From Bacteroidota bacterium (GTDB lineage: Bacteria > Bacteroidota > Bacteroidia > Chitinophagales > Chitinophagaceae), in contig JABDFS010000012.1 of NCBI GenBank assembly GCA_013286425.1, positions 1 to 47,566 on the forward strand: a stretch of DNA of 47,566 bases, written 5' to 3'. Under the pieces are notes generated by a model. That model was not told the DNA's origin and did no database searches. It worked only from the letters and a program-made list of their open reading frames with translations. Positions 42,673 to 47,566 of this stretch are shown piece by piece; position 1 is the stretch's first letter, and each line of letters opens with the position of its first letter. Position numbers and translations under genes: made by a program.

Positions 42673-43302
42673 CTAAAGTGCTACATACCGCTGAGTGCTT
42701 TCCGTTTCATCTTTCAACGCATCAAGAATAGCTTTTAAATGCGCGTCGTTGCTTAAGAAATCTGCATTCTGTGCATCAACAAAAATGGTTTTTATGTTAT
42801 GCTGTTTTATGTAACTGGTATAGGTTTCCTGAATGCTGAATAAATAATCATCAGCAATATTTTGTTCGTACAGGCGGTTGCGTTTCTTTATATTTTTTTG
42901 CAGTTTATGTATAGGTGAATGCAGGTAAATAACTATGTCGGGAAAAATGAGTTGCTGCTGCATAATGTCAAACAACCTTTGATATAAACGAAACTCTTCA
43001 TCGGGCAAATTCACTTTCGCGAACAAAAGGCATTTCGTAAAAATATAATCAGACACAGTAATGCTTTGAAAAAGATCGCTGGTATGCACCATATCTTTTA
43101 ATTGCTTATATCGCTCCGCCATAAAAAATAATTCCAGCGGAAAAGCATTTTGTTTTGGATTCTCGTAAAACTTTGGGAGAAAAGGATTATCGGCAAACTG
43201 TTCTAAAATTAAACGTGCATTCAGTTTTTTTGCAAGCAGGTGTGCAAGTGTAGTTTTGCCGGCGCCGATGTTTCCTTCAATGGCTATGAAATGATATTGC
43301 AT
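42673..43302 (-). CDS. Deoxynucleoside kinase
   Basis: 209 residues from the ATG at 43302. Walker A GNIGAGKTT (10-18) is at the N-terminus, followed by LILEQFADNPFLPKFYENPK, the substrate-site ELFFMAERYKQL, SDYIFTKCLLFAKVNL (the DRS-like site reads SDY), and a LID with KRNRLYEQNI. This is the dNK/dGK-type family that salvages deoxynucleosides using ATP. Specificity is not resolved. It lies 36 bp downstream of folK on the same strand, a common neighbour pair in Chitinophagaceae-like genomes. Confidence 0.88.
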   Translation of the reverse strand: MQYHFIAIEGNIGAGKTTLAHLLAKKLNARLILEQFADNPFLPKFYENPKQNAFPLELFFMAERYKQLKDMVHTSDLFQSITVSDYIFTKCLLFAKVNLPDEEFRLYQRLFDIMQQQLIFPDIVIYLHSPIHKLQKNIKKRNRLYEQNIADDYLFSIQETYTSYIKQHNIKTIFVDAQNADFLSNDAHLKAILDALKDETESTQRYVAL

Positions 43303-43338
43303 CGGCTTCAAAATTAACCGTACCGTTCAGTTGTTTAT

Positions 43339-43818
43339 TCAAATTTTATGCACAGTTAATTCATCTTTACAATCAGCCAGTAATTCGTTAATCGTTTTGT
43401 GTAAGCCGGGATGAATAATATTACCCGCAATTTCTGCCAGCGGCGTTAATACAAATCTTCTTTCAGCCATGTGTGGATGCGGAATGATCACGACCGGCGA
43501 ATTATAAACCATACCATTCATCAGCAAAATATCAATATCAATAGTGCGCGGCCCCATTTTAATGCTGCGTTTCCTGCCAAGCATATTTTCAATATCAAGC
43601 AATGCCTGCATTAAATCATCCGGCTCAAGTAAAGTATGCAATTCAATTGCCTGGTTATAAAAATCAGGTTGATCTGTAAACCCCCAGGCTGCAGTCTGGT
43701 ACACAGAAGATCTTTTTTGAATAGTGCCGCAATTCTTCTCAATAAACGTTGCAGCTTTGTCAAGATTTTCCAAACGATTTCCCAAATTGCCACCTGTAAG
43801 CAGAAAAACAATATTCAT
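43339..43818 (-). CDS. folK: HPPK: 2-amino-4-hydroxy-6-hydroxymethyldihydropteridine diphosphokinase
   Basis: 159 residues from the ATG at 43818 (MNIVFLLTGGNLGNRLENLD). The HPPK signatures are intact: GGNLGNR, SSVYQTAAWGFTDQPDFYNQ, GPRTIDIDILL (two Mg-binding Asp) and IPHPHMAERRFVLTPLAEIA. It transfers pyrophosphate from ATP to 6-hydroxymethyl-dihydropterin in folate synthesis. It is co-oriented with the deoxynucleoside kinase and divergent from sppA. Confidence 0.95.
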   Translation of the reverse strand: MNIVFLLTGGNLGNRLENLDKAATFIEKNCGTIQKRSSVYQTAAWGFTDQPDFYNQAIELHTLLEPDDLMQALLDIENMLGRKRSIKMGPRTIDIDILLMNGMVYNSPVVIIPHPHMAERRFVLTPLAEIAGNIIHPGLHKTINELLADCKDELTVHKI

Positions 43819-43955
43819 AAATTGGTTTATTACCGGTGTCAAATATCTTTACTTTTGTTCACTGTGAACATATTGAGCAGGCAACTCTAATTTAAAAATA
43901 AGATATCAACATTGCACAAGTTTGTTCCCCACAGTTTAAAATAAATTGAGACGTA

Positions 43956-45716
43956 ATGAGAAGTTTTCTTAAAATTTTTTTAGCCACATTGGTGGCCCTT
44001 GTAGTTTTTACCATAGCTTTTGTTTTAGTTATTGCGGGCATAGTTGGCAGCGCAACATCTACTTCCAAACCAACAATCGGTTCAAATGGAATATTGGTGC
44101 TTGATCTGGGCAAAGGCTTTGCAGAGCAGGCTAAAAGCGATCCGGTAAGTAGTTTTTTCAGTGATCACTCTAAAGATGTTCCGGGCCTGTATGATGTTGT
44201 ACGCATGATTCATTATGCCAAAACAGATTCATCCATTAAAGGCATTTATATTAAAGCCGGCGACAATGAAAATGGTTATGCAGCGAGTGAAGAGTTAAGA
44301 CAATCGCTGGTTGATTTTAAAAAGAGCGGGAAGTTTATTCTGGCTTACGGAAGCGTTATACCGGAGCGTGCATATTATGTAGCGAACGTTTCTGATAAAG
44401 TGTATTGTAACCCGGTTGGCGGTGTTGAGTGGGATGGGTTTTCTGTTGACCTGATGTTTGTAAAAGGCTTGCTGGATAAACTGGAAATTCAACCTGAAAT
44501 ATTTTATGCAGGAAAATTTAAAAGCGCAACTGAACCTTTACGCGCAACTCAAATGACAGATGCCAACCGTTTGCAAACCACAGTTTGGCTGAATGATATT
44601 TATAATAATTTATTGATAAGAACGGCTGACGCAAGACATACAGATACAGCAACCCTGCACCAGCTTGCCAATACAGGCGCAATACAAACTGCAAATGATG
44701 CGGTAAGATATAACCTGGTTGACGGTGTGAAATACGATGATGAAGTGCAAACAGAATTGTTACAACGTTTGAATAAGAAAGAAAAAGATAAGATCAATTT
44801 TGTAAGCCTTGGGAATTATGCAGCAGCTGTAGATTTTCAAAAAGACGGTGATGGTGGCAAAGTAGATATTATTTATGCGGATGGTGATATTGTTGACGGC
44901 AAAGGAGGCAAGGATGAAATAGGCAGCGATGATTATATAAACCTGATACGCAAAGCAAGGCTGGATGATGATGTAAAAGCAATTGTGTTTCGTGTAAATT
45001 CTCCCGGTGGCAGTGCAATGGCAAGCGAAGCTATCTGGCGTGAGATCACGCTCGCTAAAAAAGTAAAACCTGTTGTGGTAAGTATGGGTGATTATGCAGC
45101 TTCCGGTGGTTATTATATTTCCTGCGCGGCAGATTCTGTGTTTGCAGATGAAACAACTATCACAGGTTCGATTGGTGTGTTTAGTGTGCTCGCAAATCTT
45201 AAAGATTTTTTCAATGACAAGCTGGGTATAACTTTCGATGGCGTTAAAACTGCTACGTATGCAGACCTTGGTTCAATGAGCAGACCACTCACCGACCAGG
45301 AGAAACGTTTTGTACAAGGTTCCGTTGATTCTATTTATAAAACATTTACTACACGTGTTGCGGATGGAAGAAAAAGAGATACTGTTTATATTGATAGTAT
45401 TGCCCAAGGCCGCGTGTGGATCGGTAAGCGTGCCATTGGCGTTGGCCTTGTTGACAGAACAGGTTCTTTACAGGATGCAGTTAATTGTGCAGCGCGTATG
45501 GCAAAGCTTTCAGATTATAAAACAAGAGAATACCCTGAACAAAAAAGCTGGCTGGAAGAGTTGACAGATCAATCATTCATGTCGCAGAGTAAAGAAGATG
45601 CGTTGGTAAAAGAAATCGGCCAGCAGCAATATGATGTTTTGCAAAAGGCAAAGCAACTATCAACAATTGTAAATATTCCGCAGGCGAGGCTGCCGTTTAC
45701 TTATAATTTTAAATAA
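43956..45716 (+). CDS. sppA: Signal peptide peptidase SppA, long (67K) type
   Basis: 586 residues with an N-terminal membrane anchor (FLATLVALVVFTIAFVLVIA). Two S49 domains follow. The catalytic lysine lies in YAGKFKSATEP (Lys187/189) in the first domain and the nucleophile Ser383 in GDYAASGGYY in the second, as in E. coli SppA, where the dyad is Lys209/Ser409. NSPGGSAMASEAI and GSIGVF are also conserved. It degrades cleaved signal peptides in the membrane. Upstream TACTTTTG (43850-43857) is a possible -7 box. Confidence 0.95.
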   Translation: MRSFLKIFLATLVALVVFTIAFVLVIAGIVGSATSTSKPTIGSNGILVLDLGKGFAEQAKSDPVSSFFSDHSKDVPGLYDVVRMIHYAKTDSSIKGIYIKAGDNENGYAASEELRQSLVDFKKSGKFILAYGSVIPERAYYVANVSDKVYCNPVGGVEWDGFSVDLMFVKGLLDKLEIQPEIFYAGKFKSATEPLRATQMTDANRLQTTVWLNDIYNNLLIRTADARHTDTATLHQLANTGAIQTANDAVRYNLVDGVKYDDEVQTELLQRLNKKEKDKINFVSLGNYAAAVDFQKDGDGGKVDIIYADGDIVDGKGGKDEIGSDDYINLIRKARLDDDVKAIVFRVNSPGGSAMASEAIWREITLAKKVKPVVVSMGDYAASGGYYISCAADSVFADETTITGSIGVFSVLANLKDFFNDKLGITFDGVKTATYADLGSMSRPLTDQEKRFVQGSVDSIYKTFTTRVADGRKRDTVYIDSIAQGRVWIGKRAIGVGLVDRTGSLQDAVNCAARMAKLSDYKTREYPEQKSWLEELTDQSFMSQSKEDALVKEIGQQQYDVLQKAKQLSTIVNIPQARLPFTYNFK

Positions 45717-45807
45717 CGTTCTTGTTTTAATATTCAACAAACAATATTCAATTATTATACAAATGAATATTGTTTATTGTGTATTAGATATTGAGTGTTG
45801 ATCAATG

Positions 45808-45877
45808 CTTGTGTCTTGATACTTGAAACCTGCACCTTGTATCTTGAAACTTGAATCTTGTTCCTTGATTCTTGTTT
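45808..45877. repeat. Heptanucleotide tandem array (CTTGnnn x10)
   Basis: Ten 7-bp units, mostly CTTG plus three bases: CTTGTGT, CTTGATA, CTTGAAA, CCTGCAC, CTTGTAT, CTTGAAA, CTTGAAT, CTTGTTC, CTTGATT, CTTGTTT. The last unit runs into the stop codon of the minus-strand phosphoesterase gene (45876-45878). Confidence 0.8.
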
Positions 45878-46538
45878 ACATCTCAATCAATTCTCCATTC
45901 ACAATCGCAAAAACATTATCTGTCTTTTTCTTATCGATCAAAGCAATACCACTGAATTTTGAGAATGCAGGCAAAACTGCAAACCTTTCATTAAAATAAA
46001 AACAGGGAAAGCTTAAGTGTTGCCGGCTTTTTCCTCTTATAGATATGCCCGGATGCAAATGCCCTGTAAGAAAATATGCATCTTCATGTTCAGGAAAGTT
46101 TTCAATATGTAAATGATCATGCGTGAATGCGAATGCGCTTATGCGTAACAATTTATCATCAAACACATTAATGTTTATTTGATGATACCAGTCGCGGTGC
46201 AGTATATCATGATTGCCTTTTACCAACACTATTTCAAGCTGAGAAAAATCATTGCGCCATTTTTCAAAGAGCAAATGTTCTTTGTTTGAACGGCTATGAA
46301 AAAGATCTCCTACAACAATTAACTGTTCCGGTTTATAGGATTGCAACAGGTTGAATAAACGTTGAAGGTCTTCCAGGAAAACTGCCTGCGGTAAAGCAAT
46401 ACCTGATTTTCTGAAATGCCCTGTTTTACCAAAATGACTGTCTGATAAGATCAATACTTTTTCGTCTTCCCAAAAAATAGCGCGTTCGGGTGATAGCCAT
46501 AAATGCTGATCGCGAAAATTAAAATGCTTGTGCTTCAT
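45876..46538 (-). CDS. pdeM: PdeM-like ligase-associated metallophosphoesterase
   Basis: 220 residues from the ATG at 46538 (MKHKHFNFRDQHLWLSPERA). The family's metal motifs are present: DSHFGK (D33, H35), GDLFH (77-81), GNHD (108-111), FTHDH and TGHLHPG. RAIFWEDEKVLILSDSHFGK matches the ligase-associated DNA-damage-response endonuclease PdeM. In many genomes that gene sits with a ligase, exonuclease and helicase; those partners are not in this window, so the gene is isolated here. Bacteroidota often carry it alone. Confidence 0.85.
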   Translation of the reverse strand: MKHKHFNFRDQHLWLSPERAIFWEDEKVLILSDSHFGKTGHFRKSGIALPQAVFLEDLQRLFNLLQSYKPEQLIVVGDLFHSRSNKEHLLFEKWRNDFSQLEIVLVKGNHDILHRDWYHQININVFDDKLLRISAFAFTHDHLHIENFPEHEDAYFLTGHLHPGISIRGKSRQHLSFPCFYFNERFAVLPAFSKFSGIALIDKKKTDNVFAIVNGELIEM

Positions 46539-46696
46539 TAATGCTGCAAACGTAGTTAAGTCAAATAATAAAACTAACATTAAATTATCACGGGAATTTT
46601 CCCCTATGTTTTGCGTGAAAGGCTGTTGGTAGGAATTTGAAGAAAAAAATACCTTGCAGAAGATTAAAACAAATTTCTAATTTTAAAAAAAATAAT

Positions 46697-47149
46697 ATGA
46701 CATCACCCATAGGCAATTTTAAGCTTGATATTGCATTAGGAATAGCCGTAAAGGGAACAAGCTTAACGTATAACCTTAAACAATTGGCAAAAGATTGCAT
46801 TTCTCTTTATAATAGAGGAGGTTATACTGATAATCCAACTAAAACAGATTATGTAAGTTTTGATAACGCAAAATTGCAACAATGGTTAAGAGATATGAAC
46901 GGGGCTGCATTTATAAGAACAGAGATAGGCGTTTATACGCCTGACTTTATAACTGCAATAAATGATTTGGCAAGCAAAACAAGTAAAACTCAATCAGATG
47001 AATACGGAACTTTATTTAACTCACTTGATTCCGCAAAATATCTTTATAGGGTAACAATTTTTTTATTTGCTTGTAATGTAGACGGCACAGATTATATGCC
47101 AGGTGTAAAAGAGTCTTCGGGATATAATCTTGGTAACCTACATCCATAA
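46697..47149 (+). CDS. Hypothetical protein
   Basis: 150 residues from the ATG at 46697 (MTSPIGNFKLDIALGIAVKG). The upstream in-frame TTG at 46637 adds 20 basic residues and is less likely. No signal or membrane segment. LRDMNGAAFIRTEIGVYTPD and YRVTIFLFACNVDGTDYMPG are the notable parts. No family recognised. It overlaps the 22-bp repeat at 46806-46827. The lipoprotein gene starts 14 bp downstream. Confidence 0.5.
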   Translation: MTSPIGNFKLDIALGIAVKGTSLTYNLKQLAKDCISLYNRGGYTDNPTKTDYVSFDNAKLQQWLRDMNGAAFIRTEIGVYTPDFITAINDLASKTSKTQSDEYGTLFNSLDSAKYLYRVTIFLFACNVDGTDYMPGVKESSGYNLGNLHP

Positions 47150-47163
47150 AAAACACTCCGAAA

Positions 47164-47566
47164 ATGAAAAACATAGCCTCAGGCATGTTAGTACTTTGCG
47201 CTAACACATGTATATTTTTTTTAAGCTGCAATAGTAGCAGCAATTTAAATTGTACTATTGATTCCTCGGCAGTTTACCAGCAATATAAGGTGCAACATTT
47301 CGATTCTGATACAGAAATAAATATAGGTAATGGATTATATAATCTGTTTAAAGGCTCATCATATAATTTAGAAAAAATGGCTGCAGATACAGTTATTGGC
47401 GATGGTGATGAAGTTGATACTACTAATTCAAACAGATGCCTTAGAAATTTTAGAACTCTACTTACAAATGTTGGTTTCTCCGTTGACCCGCCACCGGCAA
47501 GTCCCCCTGCTGGTTATAAAGGACAATTAACTCAAAGTGAAAGTTTTATAATAGAGGAGGTTATAC
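47164..47566 (+). CDS. Lipoprotein, truncated by window end
   Basis: The frame from the ATG at 47164 is open to the window end (134 codons visible). Begins MKNIASGMLVLCANTCIFFL, then SCNSSSNLNCTIDSS. The lipobox FLSC (Cys22) makes it a lipoprotein. The visible part has a PPPASPPAG linker near the cut. No family named. It lies 14 bp after the previous gene, so the two are probably an operon. The last 22 bases repeat 46806-46827, so the 3' end may be an assembly junction. Confidence 0.6.
   Translation, partial: MKNIASGMLVLCANTCIFFLSCNSSSNLNCTIDSSAVYQQYKVQHFDSDTEINIGNGLYNLFKGSSYNLEKMAADTVIGDGDEVDTTNSNRCLRNFRTLLTNVGFSVDPPPASPPAGYKGQLTQSESFIIEEVI

Overview
The window is AT-rich chromosomal DNA from a member of the Bacteroidota, most probably a Chitinophagaceae-like soil or freshwater bacterium. 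The evidence is a gliding-motility lipoprotein GldH, several large secreted proteins with C-terminal type IX secretion (T9SS) sorting domains, SprB-type repeats, a short-chain-type L-threonine dehydrogenase, many lipoproteins, and promoters of the TTG-N18-TAnnTTTG type. The family-level placement is inference.

Layout. 1-7.9 kb: the end of a NIPSNAP protein, a DUF2911 protein, a DUF885 metallopeptidase-like lipoprotein, small conserved proteins, an FAD amine oxidase, a Bor-like lipoprotein and an aldonolactone-oxidase-like flavoprotein. 7.9-15.8 kb: an accessory island of twelve genes, all on the minus strand. It holds four dihydrofolate-reductase-fold (RibD-C type) paralogues, a PhnB/VOC protein, a CPCC zinc-ribbon-like protein, an alpha/beta hydrolase and small membrane or unknown proteins. 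Many of the genes are separated by imperfect copies of the same non-coding modules, so the island looks like a cassette array. 16-20.4 kb: a clan GH-A-like glycosidase, a secreted protein, threonine dehydrogenase, a Tat-type metallophosphoesterase and a lysine-rich small protein. 20.4-24.6 kb: a BspA-like 25-residue-repeat surface protein sits between the remains of two DUF6266 genes, next to an 11-bp-period repeat array and the remains of a REP-associated (RAYT) transposase. 24.6-24.85 kb: tRNA-Leu(UAA) and tRNA-Gly(GCC).

25-36.4 kb: glycosyltransferase 2, YicC, GldH, a tandem pair of about 1020-residue T9SS proteins preceded by the decayed start of a third copy, and a GH13 glycosidase. 36.4-41.6 kb: a delta-60-repeat protein, prfB with its programmed +1 frameshift intact, small secreted proteins and an alpha/beta hydrolase. 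42-47.6 kb: a repeat-rich intergenic region, deoxynucleoside kinase, folK, sppA, a heptamer tandem array, a PdeM-like phosphoesterase and two unknown genes, the last cut by the window edge.

The most interesting material is non-coding. Three intergenic arrays share a strict 11-bp period (15.8, 20.7 and 42.2 kb), and two of them have an opposing block of inverted units. They share flanking sequence, and one leads into a DUF6266 gene remnant. The repeated cassette-like modules in the 8-15.8 kb island are the second notable system. A 22-bp exact repeat at the very end of the window suggests that the right edge may be an assembly junction.
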